From positions 9,189,170-9,253,169 of the forward strand of contig OZ038467.1 in assembly GCA_964036295.1 (NCBI GenBank): a DNA stretch of 64,000 bases, written 5' to 3'. The stretch comes from Plumapathes pennacea (taxonomy: Eukaryota; Cnidaria; Anthozoa; Antipatharia; Myriopathidae). Below the pieces are notes generated by a model. The model was given only the letters and a program-made list of their open reading frames with translations, had not been told where the DNA came from and made no database searches. The translations under genes were made by a program, and so were the position numbers. Below are positions 1-12,917 of this stretch, piece by piece (the first letter of the stretch is position 1; every line of letters begins with the position of its first letter).

Positions 1-147
1 ATCACAACCTGTTCACAAAAATATAAATACAGTAAAGGATGCATCAGTATAAATCTCACATAAACAGTCATCACTTTTTTACTGTACCCACACAGTACAC
101 TACGAAAAGGAGACAGTGTGAAACCAGCTGGCTTCAAAATAACTCAC

Positions 148-360
148 CTTATAAGGATCATTCAAAACCTTGCCCATTTCATCTTGGAATGTCTGAAGGG
201 CATTTTGTGAAATCACTCTAGTGTTACCTGAAACAAAAGGATCAAAAATGAAAAATAAAGAAAAAAGATAGGAGAGCCAAAAGGAGGACATGATCAGATG
301 ATTGTAAAGATTACTGTAAATATGTTTATGTCAAAGGGATAAATAAAAGTTTGTTGTTGC

Positions 361-397
<37 letters not shown>

Positions 398-2352
398 AAG
401 TAATGCAGTACTTATTTGTATCATTTCCTTACAGTACTTTTTACAAAACAAAATGAATATTGATCACCAAACAAATCTTCCAGACAAACTTTAAGATTTT
501 GTACGTTGCCTGCCTTATTCAGAATAGTTTTGAGAAAAAAGGTGTACAATTATTATGTACTTCAGCTATGGTACAAAGGCATCTTTTGGTAGCTAAGCTG
601 TATCTAAGCCATCATATTATTTATAAGTTCACTAAAATATAAGCCCCTGGAGATAATTCAAACAAAGTAAGTTGTCAAGTGTTAAGCTACTAGCTGAGCA
701 GCTATCTGGCTTTCGCCATGTCCTGTATATTCAATAAAATATTGTAAACTATTAAAATGTCTGTTCGATTGTTTGTTGTTGCCCACAGCCACATCATTAC
801 ATGCACATACCAAACCATTTCCTGTTTGGAGCAACTCTAGCTACTTCTCCACTGTCTACAGCCGACTGAAATGGAGCAGGACGGAGTACCTTCCCTTTGG
901 AATTCCTGAAAGCATTTAATAAAGATAAAGGCTTATTAGCAAAAGAAACTGGTTACTCAATTATGTCAGGGTATACTGTAATAAAAAACAATAGGACATT
1001 TGCATGATGACATCATTTGACTACAACTACTGTACCAGATTGCACTTCGCTGCCATTGTAGATTTGCGTCTTGCTCAAGCAATTCCTCACAAAAGAATTA
1101 ATGCAGAATACAGTAGCCTGCCTCAAAGCATTCTTGTAGTTGTAATCAACTGAGGTCATCATGAAAAATGTCCTGTTGGCACCTAGAAATAACCCAAAGA
1201 TGCTGTAACCCATAATTTGTTAGCAAAGATATTTTTATTCTGAGCAAGTATATCATTCAGGAAAATCTACAAGCCCAACTGGAAAGTCTAGTTGATCCTG
1301 GCTATCTCTGATTAAATAAAATTTATTTAATAGAGAGAGAATGGATGAATGATTAACAGAGAATGGCCAAATTCATGATGGGGAGGAATAATCATAATCC
1401 ATCTAAACTTGTCTTGAACTGGAGACAATTATCTTGAGGCCAAAATTTATCTGGATTTACATGTAATGTATATCTGAATGTTAGATCAGTTTGTCTCCAC
1501 CGCAATTAGGCTAATGTTTACATGTAAACTACCTGTTCAGGTAGCTTTCAGGAATGGATGGGGTAGGGGAGGGGGGGGGGGGGGGGGGGGGTCACCTTGT
1601 AAACATTTACACTAGCAAAGAGTTTAAGTAACATTATCACAAACCTTATGACTTTCCCTCCTGACTTGTACATCTGTAGCCTTTTGACAGTTGCCTTGTC
1701 TCGCATTTTCGAGCCAACAGCTGGTTTGGCACGATCTACAAGAGTATAAATGCTAAACTAAGCATGTGTAACTATATAGTACATTTACTGTTAGTAGTTA
1801 CAGATCATGCAACAATTTTAGCATATATCCACATTAATATAAAATGTACAAAACTACAGATAGTTACAGTAATGATAATCCTCTACAAATACACAGCATC
1901 ATTTGTCATGCAAAGAAAAATAAATATTCAGCTTTCAGATCATAATAGCTACATAACTACTGATCGTAGAGGCCTCCGTCAGTTTGCCAAACAGGCTACT
2001 ACGTTGTATTCTGATGAATGTACAGGCGTATACTTGGTGAAACTCAGCTACAATGTTAATAAACTGTACCTCTTGTATCTGAGACACTCAAAGAAGAATC
2101 GTAAGTTCTTTTCTGCATTGATGTTTCATAGTGTTTTCCCGTTTCAAAATGATCTGATCTCAATAAAACTTAAAGGCATATCATGGACAATTCACTTCAT
2201 GCGATCTATCCAGAATCCAATACTATCAGTGGATAAAGAATCCTCTTCGAGTTTAATTTTACTTCACCTGGGTTCATGCTGCTGTTTGACTTCTTCGTCG
2301 TGTGGTTCACAGGGCCCCCATCTCCCGATGACCTCTTCTTCGTCTTCGCCAT
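148..2352 (-). CDS. GNL2: GNL2 / NOG2 nucleolar GTPase, 5' four exons (partial)
   Basis: Nucleolar GTP-binding protein 2, a circularly permuted GTPase needed for maturation and export of the 60S ribosomal subunit. Exons in transcript order are 2352-2268, 1735-1645, 905-811 and 227-148. All junctions are GT-AG, phases run through (85, 91, 95 and 80 nt), and together they give 117 codons. The protein begins MAKTKKRSSGDGG. It then shows the family's N-terminal NGP1NT signatures: SMNPDRAKPAVGSKMRDKAT, KRLQMYKSGGKVI, RVAPNRKWFGNTRVI and DEMGKVLNDPYK. The start is the first ATG of the lysine-rich exon, where GNL2 orthologues also begin. The GTPase domain lies beyond the left edge. The gene is divergent from the ABC transporter about 2.7 kb away. 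The family call rests on remembered ortholog sequence and is strong. Confidence 0.93.
350..397. repeat. (TTG)n microsatellite in GNL2 intron
   Basis: About 16 copies of a TTG/GTT trinucleotide lie in the intron between exons 3 and 4 of GNL2. This is a simple repeat with no further structure. Confidence 0.95.
1571..1591. repeat. poly-G tract
   Basis: An uninterrupted run of about 21 G lies in a GNL2 intron. Length in such tracts is error-prone in assemblies. Confidence 0.9.
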
Positions 2353-5038
2353 TTCTTTGAGCGCTCATGGAACGACAAATGGACACCAGTAGTTTAAAGT
2401 TATTGCTACTTCGCACAATTTACACGTATATTATCTGGATCCATGTGCAATTACGTTCATCCGCCATGTGCAAAGACTGGGAACGAGAGTGCACAAATGG
2501 AGGAGTTGGAGTCTGGGGAGGCTAAGATCCAAGCCCCATCAGGATGAACGAGAGTATCTGGAATCTAGTTGTTCGAAAGTCTGTCCCTTTCCAAGCCAAA
2601 GTTCAAATAAGCGCTTTCAACATCGACAATAGTCTATTTTGCACCTCGTGTGTGCGAGAAAATCCCGTGACGTCAGTCTACACGGAAACTAGCAGAACCA
2701 ATCATCTGTCAATAAAATCAAACGGGATGTTTTTGTATCACCCCTTTCAGGCCAAGCCTTCCCGTGTAGAAGGATGCCGAGACTAAAGAAGATCGAAATA
2801 ATAAGAAACGGATGTGAAAAATGTCAAACGAACTATACAGATTCACTGACAAATGATTTGAATGTGCTCAGTAAAAATTGGTCATACACTGTTCAGTTTT
2901 GCACGTGAGCGGAAGTTGGTCACTAAAAAGCTACAATGCCAATTTTTTTTTTTTTTTTTTTTTTTCATCTTATGCGACGTTTGCCAATAACTCTGACATC
3001 ACGATCCAGTTCTTAAACGACGTTTGTTAAAATATTCGTTGAGATGCTCAAAGCCGCCCAGCTGTGGGGTTGTTATACAATCAGAATATCAATGAAACTG
3101 TCATTTCCAAATCTGTTACTTGAACAATGCTAACTTTCGTCATCCTTCATTATCATTTCTTTTTGAAACATAACTCGTATATGCCGCGAGCTGGTATTTC
3201 ATTCTTGGTCACAAGTGGACTCTTAAACTGTCGTTGCTATGGAAGCTTTGAACTCCTCGAGCAATTTAATGTTTGATTAGACGTAATCACGCAAAATCGT
3301 CTGTTATTGTCATGCGAAACAAATTGAAAACCCGACCGGGTGATTTGACTGTGAACAAGACGCGGTTATATCATAGCCACCAAGAACACTTCGACAAATT
3401 GGTAAGATCCCCGCTTACAGATTTATTCCTGAAAATTTGAGAAGAAATTGGTAGCTGAATTAATCGTCTTTTAGTAATATCAAAACATCAAGAAGTCAGG
3501 CTATAAGCCGACAAAATAATTAGCCAGAATTCGCTGCGTATATACATTAGTAAACAAACAGCCGCAAGCCTTCGTCACTGGAGGACAAATCAGCAAGACA
3601 GTGATGAGAAACACTTCAAAAGTAGCTACAGGAATGAATAGGGCCACGATAAACAAGGCAAACATCTAGCCGCCTTGTGACATAGTGTTTACCTCTGCTT
3701 CTACAGTCGGCAATATGACTGGGAATTCTCGATCCCAAACTCATGTTATGTCCCGCCGATAACGTTTGATATAGCCTCAAATCAACACCTAATTTTATTC
3801 TAGCCGTATAAACGTCACATTTTATGAATAGCCGAAATCCAAAATCGAAATTCGTTTTTTCAGACTTGGGTTTAGAACTAGTCGCTCTTATTTTTTCTGG
3901 CTGCCTGAGGGTTTGCTGTCGAAACCTGAAGCTTCGGCATGTTTCTGGCGCACAAAAGTGAACGTGTGCAAGGGACGTACTGGCCTCTAAAGCTTCCCGA
4001 GCTATCTTATATCTCCCACTACTAATAACAAAAATGGCGAGAGAAGAAGCTTGATTCACTCTGATATAAGAAGAGACAAAATAGAATTAAATTATCCCAC
4101 GCACACAGGGTATGCATATTGGGGTTCATACCTGTAAGGAAAACACAACGCCTATGACAACGGCCTCAATCAGCCTCTGTTTTAGTGTTTAAAAAACTGA
4201 GGTGCCAAAAGTTATAGCCGACATTAGGCAACAGAAACACTAAATATTGTCGACTTTCAGAGATCTGGCACAGAGGTTTCACACCTGCCAAGCTTGAAAC
4301 CGGTCTTGATGTTTTGTCCTTAATCTTCATCTAAAAACCTAGATGGCCGTTGGTTCAAACGTGTAATTCAGTTTTGCTTGCATCTCAGTAAATTTCTCTC
4401 AGTAAACCATGCAATCCTCTTTTGTAACAAAAATTCGTCCTGAAAGTCGGCCTAAAGTTCCTTGAAAGGGTGTTTTTGATTAGCAATATTTAATTTGCAA
4501 ATTAGGGGAAAAAAAGGCTTTGTCAATCAACTAAAACAAGAATAGGCATGTTTATGCCGCCAGGCACCTTAAATGTTTATATGAAGACTATTTGCCGACA
4601 TGATCAGGTTCCTGCAAGGTATACAGATAAAAAATTTGACAAATTCCCAAGAACCCCATGAAAGGTTTGCTTTTCTACAAGAGTTATCAAAATGAATGCT
4701 GAAGGGCTAATTCTTGCTGGGATTGTACCAACTGCTTAGCCGTTTTGCAGGTCGGATAAATACGTAGATTTTTATTTTCAGATTTAAGTCTGAATTCAGT
4801 TTCAATGGTTATTCCTGATAAAATGTCTGGTAGAAAACACTTATTCACTCATTCATTCATTTTGTTTTAGAACTGATGGATGTATGGATCTGAGGTTAAC
4901 TCGCGCCCCGTTTGAGTGAAGACTAAAAACCCAACTTTCTATAATTAACAAATCACAAAGAAACTAACTAAAAACAATGACATTTGGAATTGATGAAAAA
5001 AGTCCTAAGAAATCTAGACAAAAAAATGTAGTCCAAGG
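2353..5038. other. intergenic region between GNL2 and the ABCC gene
   Basis: This stretch separates two divergent genes, so it should hold both promoters. A GC-richer patch next to the GNL2 start (about 2400-2560) is the likely GNL2 promoter side. An A/T homopolymer lies at about 2943-2965. A 147-codon open frame on the minus strand (3616-4059) has no recognisable domain or splice context and is not called. I searched by eye for an upstream exon carrying the usual ABCC N-terminal lasso segment and found none. Confidence 0.6.
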
Positions 5039-8000
5039 ATGGAATTAGGGACGACAGTTAGTTCTCCTTCAAACGTCGAAACCGTTCAGTCCCAGAAACT
5101 TGTTGTAAGGTTACGGAAAGAGTGGACACAGGAATTGAGGGCCGCCCGTCTAAAACAGATTAAACCTTGCTTGTGGAAAGCTCTTAGAAGAATAATACCT
5201 GGAAGATCCTACGCCAAGCTTGCACTCCTCCGCCTCTTGATCGCGTCTACTTATGTGGCATTCCCGGTACTTGTGTGGCTATTCCTCCAAAACCTGGCGG
5301 TCCCTTCGTCAGTGAATTACAACTGGGCGTTGTGTCACATTGCTGGTATCAGCGCGCTGCTGTTTGTGAGGGCGCTGTGTGTACAGAGATGGATTCTTCT
5401 GAGCGAACACTTAAACATGCGGCTGAAGATGGCGACTACTGGACTGATATACAACAAAGTAAGCGGCCTCTTCCAATAGTTGTCTCTTGACCCAACGTTA
5501 CTTCTTTTTAACAAGATATCTGATATAATTCGTCTGAACTCTTGGCTTTGTGCGTTTTTTTTTTTCTCTGTCCTATCTGTCAGTCTGTTTATGTCTTTGT
5601 CCTTGTCTCTGTTATACTCTAGCTAAAAAGACGGTCTAGCTAAACACAAGGCTACTGCCCAGTACGGTTTCAAGTTCTAAATGGCTACGCACTCCCCACA
5701 CTGTCAAAGTTTAATTTCTAAACATAGTACCGAAAGCATCCCCTGTAACCTCAGAAGATGGAAACAGAACATCACCTTCTTAAACCTAAAAGAGGTTACT
5801 GCAACAAAAGCTTTCAGTACTGCGGCTTGAAGACATTTAACGCCCACCAGACAGTATTAAAGGCTAAAAATATTTATCTATGCTTTTGCCTATTTTTTTG
5901 TTCTTTGCGTCTGTTCCTATCTCGGCTATTGTCTCTGTCCTTGTCCCTTGTCCCTTATCTCAGCTTTCAGGGACGGAAATACGGGGTTCCATTAAGGTTT
6001 TCTCTTACCAAGCAAAGGCACAGAACCCTACAAAAACAGAAACGTCTAAATTTCTTTTAAGGTCGCTTACCTTCAATTACAGGTCTTTTCCCTAACCCGC
6101 CACAGTATAGAAAAGATCAACTCCAACAAGATGATAGCGCTGGTCTCTAATGAGGTGCAGAAACTAGACTCGCTGGTCATGTGCGCGGGGATGCTGCTGT
6201 ACACACCACTCGAAATCGCGGGCTTACTTTACATCATCTGGTTCGTGATCGGCTGGCAGGGCGTGGTGGGGTCGGGCATATTTCTGGTTGCTATTGTTTA
6301 CATCAACGCCTTGGCCAGACCCTGTTCTTCGTTGCTTGAAAAGAAAACCACCACAACCAGAAAACGCATTGCACTTATAGGAGATATCCTGCAAGGAATA
6401 CGCACAATTAAGATAAATGCATGGGAAACAGTCGTTGTTGAACGAATCAAAGCACTGCGGAGGTAAGCTGGGTAACTTTTTAAGCGAACTAAAAATCCCA
6501 ACTGAAAAACTCCAGACATGGAACGTGTCTGTTAGAGGTAAACTATACTAATCAGCAATATAGTTAAATAAAGTTTGCGTGAAATGGCACCCTTCTTAAT
6601 TGATTGTCAAAGAGGCTTCGAAGTTTTTCAAAAACATTTTTGGGTTCAAGACGCAAACTTGTGTCCGCAACAAAATAATGTTTCGCATCGCAAAACGGGG
6701 CAACATTTGGGAAACATGCGTACTAGTAATGTTGACACCACAAGATGGCCTCTTTTTGCCAGGGCTTAAGATCTGTACATATCACTTGAAGGAAAACGAT
6801 GTTTTGCTCCAAGCCTCCGTTTTATGTTTTCCGAAATATATGGAGGCAAAAAAATAAAAACTACTCATGCACATAATAAACCCCTTATTCGGACCGGTAT
6901 TTTACTTGCTGTTCGCACATTGCTGTTAAAAAGAGATACCCTATAAAGGTTGTTTGGTGATAATCTCTATTAACGACTTTTCTTTTTCTCCTTCAGAGAA
7001 GAAGTTGCACCTCTGTACCTGAGGGACTTCATCGAGTCCACCTGTGCAGTTCTGTCGTTTGTGAGTCCCTCAGTTGCTGTTCTTCTGACCAGTTTCCTAT
7101 TGACTCTTACTGGCAATCAACTCGAATCCTCCGCAGCATTCACCTTCCTTGTGTCTCTGTACGTGATCAAGGTTTCCTGGCTTAACAATTTTGATGGATC
7201 AATGAGAATTTTGGCGGACAGCAAAATTGCACTGGAAAAGATACAGAGCATTTTGGAGCATGTTACACCTTTTTTCTCCGTTGAGAATCATAAGAGACAA
7301 AAAGAACCAGGAAAACAGTTTATACAATCTGCTCAAGGCAAAACTAGCGAGGAAAAGAGTTCGTTGCAGTCTGACCAAGATTCCTTAGAGTGGAGTCATT
7401 CTTCGAGTTACAAATCAGCAATTGGCTCGCAGCAATCACCGGAAGAAATCACTTCGCTTTCAGAAACAGATTCCGGCAATTTGCGAGTTAGCATCAACGA
7501 ACTAACGTGTAGCTGGGAAGAACAAAGCGGAAGGAATACTTTAGAAAACATTTCTTTGGATGCTTCCGATGGCGAGCTGGTGGTAATAACAGGCCCCACG
7601 AACGCAGGCAAGTCATCACTGCTCATGGCGATACTCAAAGAGATGCCAGTGGTTCATGGCTCCGTTATAACGACTGGCAGCATTGCATTCATACCGCAAA
7701 AACCATGGATTATATCAGGTTCGTTGCGTGATAACATTATACTTGACCGTCCTTTCAGGGAGCAGAAATACCGCACTATCCTGCGCGCATGTGCTCTGCG
7801 AAAAGAATTCCTAATGTTCCCGAGTGAGGACATGACAGACGTCGGTAATAACGGGTCAGCGTTGAATGACAGCATGCGTGCGCGGTTGAGTTTAGCCCGT
7901 GCTCTTTACTCGGACGCCGATATATATTTGATGGATGACTTCCTGAGCAAAATTGATGAAACAACTGGAGAACATATCTATCGAGTTTGTATATGTGGCC

Positions 8001-11000
8001 TGCTTGCGAACCGCGTGCGATTTCTTGTCACTACCCAAACACAGTATCTCAGTGCAGCGGACCACGTGCTCGCAATGCGCCGAGGCTCTGTGCTTTATCA
8101 AGGGAAATACAGTGACGCTGCCAGTACTGGAGACTTCTTTAACGATGTTTTCATGCTTGACGAGGATAAAGCTAGTCCAACATCTGATAAGAACACCGAA
8201 ATGAAAGCTCTCAAAGGGGGTCAGGACGATTTAACTCTGTTGTTTCAGTTTGAAGAGAAGGAACTCGAAGTTGATGTTTCAGTAACATGGTCGCGTTTGT
8301 TTTGGAGATACATCTTGGCTGGGCAGTCGCTCTGTGCCATTTGCTTACTGCTGTTGCTCTTCTTGTTGGCTCAAGGTCAGTATTGTCCAGCTTCGTTCAT
8401 TAAGTCTTCCCTTGAATACTGGGTTCAGTAATCAAAACGCTTGAGCAATAACTGCCCTGATTTACACGTACGACGCAAACATAAGCATAAGCATGACGCA
8501 AGAGAGCGACAGTTGCGACATAAGCATAAGCATAAGCATAAAGAACGGACGTGTTTGATGCACGTCGTTCCCTTGTGGGTGCTTATGCTTGTGTCGTACG
8601 CGTAAACAGGGCTTCCAAGTTAATCCAAGTTGGCTACTGAATTCAGAAGTTTTGTACGAGATTACAAGGTGTTTAGCAAGTCAATCCAAGTAGCAAGTCA
8701 CATAAACCATAATCCCAAAATAGAATCTTGTGTGATCAGTTTTGCGTTGCCTTGGATCGACTTTGGTTTGGTGACCAAACGTTGAAAACCCTGGGTCAAC
8801 TTGCATGGGTAGAAATTTGACCTCAAGTCGGCCTGAGTTGAACTTAAATCAAATTTGTTGCCAACCCAAGGGTTTTAAAGGATTTCTAGGTTCAAGAAAA
8901 TTTGCCTTTTTTTATAGCAAAAGGGTTAAAAACAGGCTGACATCTCTCTCTCTCTCAACTTTTTTTTGTGTTCACAGCTTGTATCATTGCTCCCAGTTGG
9001 TGGCTACAGCGCATGGTCAACATGTCACGTGATAAGCAAGCGGAACCGCTGACCATCAAAATCCACGGCTCCCTGGTGTCGGCTGCTCTTGCAGTCACCA
9101 CAGTTGTCGCCTTTTGTTGCTACTATACATCGCTGAAATCATCGCAAAGATTGCACGAAAGGATGTCTGCGGCAATACTCAAAGCGCCCTTGAAGTTCTT
9201 CGACACGAGTCACCCGGAGCAAATAAAGGCAGAGTTTTTGAAAAATTTTCATTACATGGATCAAGAGTTACCTCGCCATATTCTTGGAACGGTTCAGACG
9301 TGTCTCTTTGCCGTGAGTTCACTTATAGTGCCCGTCGTGCTTAACCATTGGGTTCTACTCGCTTTTGTTCCCATGTGTGTGTGTCTGGTTTACTATGGAC
9401 GGTTTCACTTCAAGTTCTTCTCAGAAACAAAGCAAAATGAGGCGGTGAAAAGAAGCGCGCTATGCTCCCATTTCCGTGAAACGGTGACGGGTTTGGAGGT
9501 TATCCGTTCCAGCAACACGGAGAAGCAATTTATACAGCAGTTCTACAGGTGCGATACAAATCATAACCAATCTTTCTGCTTGATTTTTGTCTGTTTGTCA
9601 TGCAGTGTCAGTTTTAAAATTCAAAGCGACATTGACCCTTATCCTGCCAACATATTAATGGTGCGTTCGATTGCGTCTATTCCGGAAGAGCCAAAGTATT
9701 GCTTGTTGCGAGGAAGATTTTGTTCAAAATTGTTATGAAAGCCTTCACAACGACAGGTGCTAACAGAAAACGACGTATCTTAACCCAAGTCAGCTCCAAA
9801 CCAAAGAATTTTACCGTTCAACATCACTATTTCTATTCCGGAATTGGCTCAGTCGAACGCGCCCTCAACATTATTAATATACTTCACTAATCGAATAAAT
9901 CTATAATGTTGTAGTTACCTTGATAAATACACTCCAGTTTTGCGCCTGCTGTCGTACAACAAAATGTGGCTGCAACTTCGGTTGGATCTACTCTGGGCTC
10001 TGTATATTACGGCCGTGGCGAGTGGGGCGGTGTTGACAGGAAGCAGCTCATGTGAGTGAAATCACAGTACGCTAACTACTTAGCTCTGCAGCCCTCAAAG
10101 ATCTGCCAAATTAATGGTACAAAAAAGATTCTGATTGAAACTGGAGAAGTTACAAAGCTTCATGTCTCTTCTTACCTTACTAACGCAGTTTAGAAATAGA
10201 TTATATAATCAGTCTTACGCAAGACACCACTATCTACAAGCTATCCGCTGCCAATAAATTTAGCGTATTTAAATAACGTTACACTAATCCAGTGAACATA
10301 TTTAAGAGAAAGATTATGCCGATTATTCTGACACGAAATTCTATAATTTTTCAGCCCTGACTGGTCTCTCTCTCACATTTGCTATGGAGTCTTTAGCTGC
10401 CATGCAAAACGCTCTCAGCCACACGTCAGAAGTGCAGTCATTGATGCGTTCAGTAGAAAGAGCGATGGCGTATGCGAAACTGGCTGAGGAACCAGGCTAC
10501 GCAAATGGAACTAAGCCCCCTAAATCATGGCCCAGTAAGGGCACCCTAGAAGTTCGAAACATGACTTTTGCAAAAAGCATTGGAGGCTCCAAGCTACTGA
10601 GTAACGTCAGCTTTGCAGTAACTGGGGGAGAAAAAGCCCGCGTAGTTGGACGGGAAGGCTCAGGGGTGTCATTCTTGAGCGCCGCCCTCTTTCGCATGCC
10701 GGAACCCAAGGGGCGTGTGTTTATCGACGGGATTGATATTGGAAAGCTAAATCTCCAGGTGGCCCGCAAAAGCATGATGCTGACTTCCAAGGATGTGGTG
10801 TCATTTCCAGGAAACGTAAGAGACATTCTAGACCCTGTAAAGGAATTCCCTGACGACGCCATGTGGACCGCGTTGGATAAGGTGCAGCTCAAGACTGCAG
10901 TTGAAGCGCTTCCCGGGAAACTCGATTGTGATCTGAGAGACCCTGGTGCAGAACTGACAGGAACTCAACGTCAATTGATTTGTCTGGCGCGGGCGCTGTT

Positions 11001-11262
11001 ATCGAAAACGAGGATACTCATCGTTGAGGAAGATTCCTCTGGCGCCGGCCTTAAGATGAACTCGGTTATCCGCGACGTCATTACGAAGTGCTTCAAGGCT
11101 TGCACGGTGTTGACTGTAAGCCATCGTTTTGATCCAAATTGTGATTGTGACAGATTGTTCATGGTGAAGCAAGGCCATATTATAAATCACCGCAAATCAG
11201 AATCATTAGAAGATGAGCAAGGTGGACCTGACTTAAACGTCCTGCCGAAACCTAATAGCTGA
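5039..11262 (+). CDS. ABCC/MRP4-like ABC transporter with degenerate ATP sites
   Basis: Six exons: 5039-5458, 6083-6462, 6997-8375, 8978-9548, 9915-10051 and 10355-11262. All junctions are GT-AG, phases are consistent, and the total is 3795 nt or 1264 residues, near the usual MRP4 length. Order is TMD1 (exons 1-3), NBD1 (about 440-650), TMD2 (exons 3-6) and NBD2 (about 1030-1250). Exon 5 is fixed by the stretch YLDKYTPVLRLLSYNKMWLQ. NBD1 has a loose Walker A, GPTNAGKSS (about 466). LNDSM stands where LSGGQ is expected, Walker B keeps DD, and Thr613 replaces the switch His. In NBD2, Walker A is GREGSGVSF, with Val1067 in place of Lys. The signature is LTGTQ, Walker B has EE, and the switch His is kept (VSHRF). 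The N-terminal lasso (about 60 residues) is missing: an in-frame stop lies just upstream of the ATG. The reading frame is fully open, so this looks like an expressed paralog with weakened or lost ATPase function rather than a fresh pseudogene. Substrate unknown. Confidence 0.88.
8454..8612. mobile_element. MITE with CATAAGCA-rich terminal inverted repeats
   Basis: This about 159-bp element in intron 3 of the ABCC gene has terminal inverted repeats. The left end reads GCCCTGATTTACACGTACGA and continues into CATAAGCATAAGCA. The right end is its imperfect reverse complement, ending CGTACGCGTAAACAGGGC. Internal CATAAG units are tandemly repeated. It has no coding capacity and no clear target-site duplication. 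Confidence 0.75.
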
Positions 11263-11836
11263 AAACCTAAGCAATCGCCTCATAATATAGTATCATAGTA
11301 ATGTACTCTGAACTATAAACTATAGCCTTTGCATTTTTCAAAAAAAAAAAAAAAAAAAAACGCTCATTTTTGGCCTAATTTCAAAATTGCATAAAATTTT
11401 TTAGAAACCTTCCTGGAACTATAACGAAGCTTCCATGCGCACTTTTCAGTAATATGTCATAAAACTGGGTCCGAGATATAAGAGTAAATTATTGACCAAC
11501 ACTTCACAATTTTTCAAACGAACAAGGTTCCATCTATGTGTTGCTTCTTGCTGTATCTCCATAAATAGAATAGTTGATAATTCAAACCGACTGTTGAAGT
11601 CGTCGTGGTGATCTTTCAAAGATTTGCTGCACTGCTCAAGGTTGTACTTGGCTACAACGTTCTTCACTGTGGCCTTTTAGTTTAATCGATTTCACAACGG
11701 CAAAGGCTGGTGATGGAAGCCATCGAAAAGTTTGCAGATCTCGAAAGCTGCGATGAGAACAGGTTAGCAAACAGTCGAGCAGCTCATCTCAGCTCAAGTG
11801 GTAAAGCGGCAGTTTGCGACTTTCATCTAACTCACC

Positions 11837-12263
11837 ATATTTAATGCGTCAATAGGCTTGCAAGCTATGATGGCAGCCAACGCGTTTCTGTTTTTTTGTT
11901 TTTGATAGTGACTGTGACAAAAGATGTACATTCAAAATGTCAGTTGTCCGCAAGATCACTAAATGATGAACTGATAGGACAAAACTTTTTCGTACTTTCA
12001 ATGAGTGAACAGTGAGTGAAATTGCGTGGATTAACACAATATTCTTGGCGTTTATCACCCAAGTGTTGTTCGTTTCCTATTTTCGCTACTGTGCCAGAGC
12101 CGGTCCAGCAAAAACTTAACCAAAAACTTTAAAATTTATTTTAGCTCTTCGGCATGGAGGGTTAACCTACTATGGTTCGTTTTGTTCACACTTGGAGGCC
12201 CGAGCACTGTTGCGCATGCGCTGCCATCATAGCTTGCATACCTGTAATTGACGCATTAAATAT
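11837..12263. repeat. inverted-repeat (foldback) element
   Basis: The arms are 11837-11884 and 12213-12263. The left arm contains ATATTTAATGCGTCAATAGG and AAGCTATGATGGCAGC. The right arm is its near-exact reverse complement (GCTGCCATCATAGCTTGCA, then TTGACGCATTAAATAT). About 330 bp of unique AT-rich DNA lie between. It fits a non-autonomous DNA transposon, but no target duplication was resolved. Confidence 0.65.
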
Positions 12264-12479
12264 AAACTCTTGAGTGCAAAAGTCGGATAATAAGTGATTT
12301 TGGGATGTGAAAGGAACTAAAGCAGAGTTATTATGAGAGCCGAAGTTGAAGTTATTCGAAATGGAAGAAGCGACGATACAAAGGTACATCCCATATGGAT
12401 GAAGGGCCTGGTGTCTCAAACTCTATATAGCTGACTGAATACATATTACTAATAAGTCGGCTGACATCTACTGCGCTCT

Positions 12480-12660
12480 TCCGGGCAAGGGACAATTCAC
12501 TATGGCTTGGGGGCCGAATTATCTCTCCCCGTTCGGTCTGGAGGCTAGGCGTAGACGGGTGTTGGCGGGTTGCTCCTCGATCTGGCTTGGGGGCTGGGCA
12601 ACTCTCCCCCGACCACTGTGCGGTGTCATGGGGCCGGGTTCGATACCCGGTTTTTCTTTT
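12480..12660. repeat. GC-rich duplicated segment, possibly SINE-derived
   Basis: Two related blocks sharing GGCTTGGGGGC followed by CTCTCCCC occur at about 12504 and 12583. The second is followed by a perfect T-arm-like hairpin, CCGGGTTCGATACCCGG, and a T-rich tract. That resembles the B box and terminator of a Pol III unit, but no matching A box or cloverleaf could be folded. Confidence 0.35.
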
Positions 12661-12782
12661 TAACTTTTTGCGACCAAACTTTTTCTTTTCCTTTTCGAAG
12701 TGCAAATCACTGTCTAAGAGTATTTTGGACTTAGTTTACGGTCAAATGGTAATTGTGAGTGATAATCAGGAGTGGTACAGTC

Positions 12783-12875
12783 CAAATAATTCAACATGGT
12801 CTCGAACCTGAGATTAGAGATTATTCACAATTGTGAATCATGCCAAAATTATCATATATCGACAATCCTACGTCA
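12783..12875 (+). repeat. dispersed repeat, copy 1
   Basis: This contains GAGATTAGAGATTATTCACA and TCATATATCGACAATCCTAC. The reverse complement of the same sequence lies about 19 kb away at 31714-31795, just upstream of AGBL5. This copy has a short insertion (GCCAAAATTA). It could be a short interspersed element or a shared regulatory module. Confidence 0.75.
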
Positions 12876-12917
12876 TGCGCGTGGCACTGGGACTGGGATC
12901 GTTTGCATCTTTCAATA

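Noticed and set aside
1764-2360. 198-codon plus-strand frame
   Set aside because: It runs antisense through GNL2 exon 1; the minus strand has clear homology and splice sites, and this frame has none.
3616-4059. 147-codon minus-strand frame between GNL2 and the ABCC gene
   Set aside because: No domain, no splice context, composition like surrounding DNA.
9549-9738. Read-through of ABCC exon 4 to a stop at 9738
   Set aside because: Phase and homology require splicing from 9548 to 9915; the extra residues do not fit the transporter.
11340-11360. Poly-A tract after the ABCC stop as a sign of a retrogene
   Set aside because: The gene has five introns, so it was not copied from mRNA.
12352-12705. 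117-codon minus-strand frame rich in Arg/Pro/Ser
   Set aside because: It overlaps a duplicated GC-rich repeat and dispersed sequence; no start or splice context.
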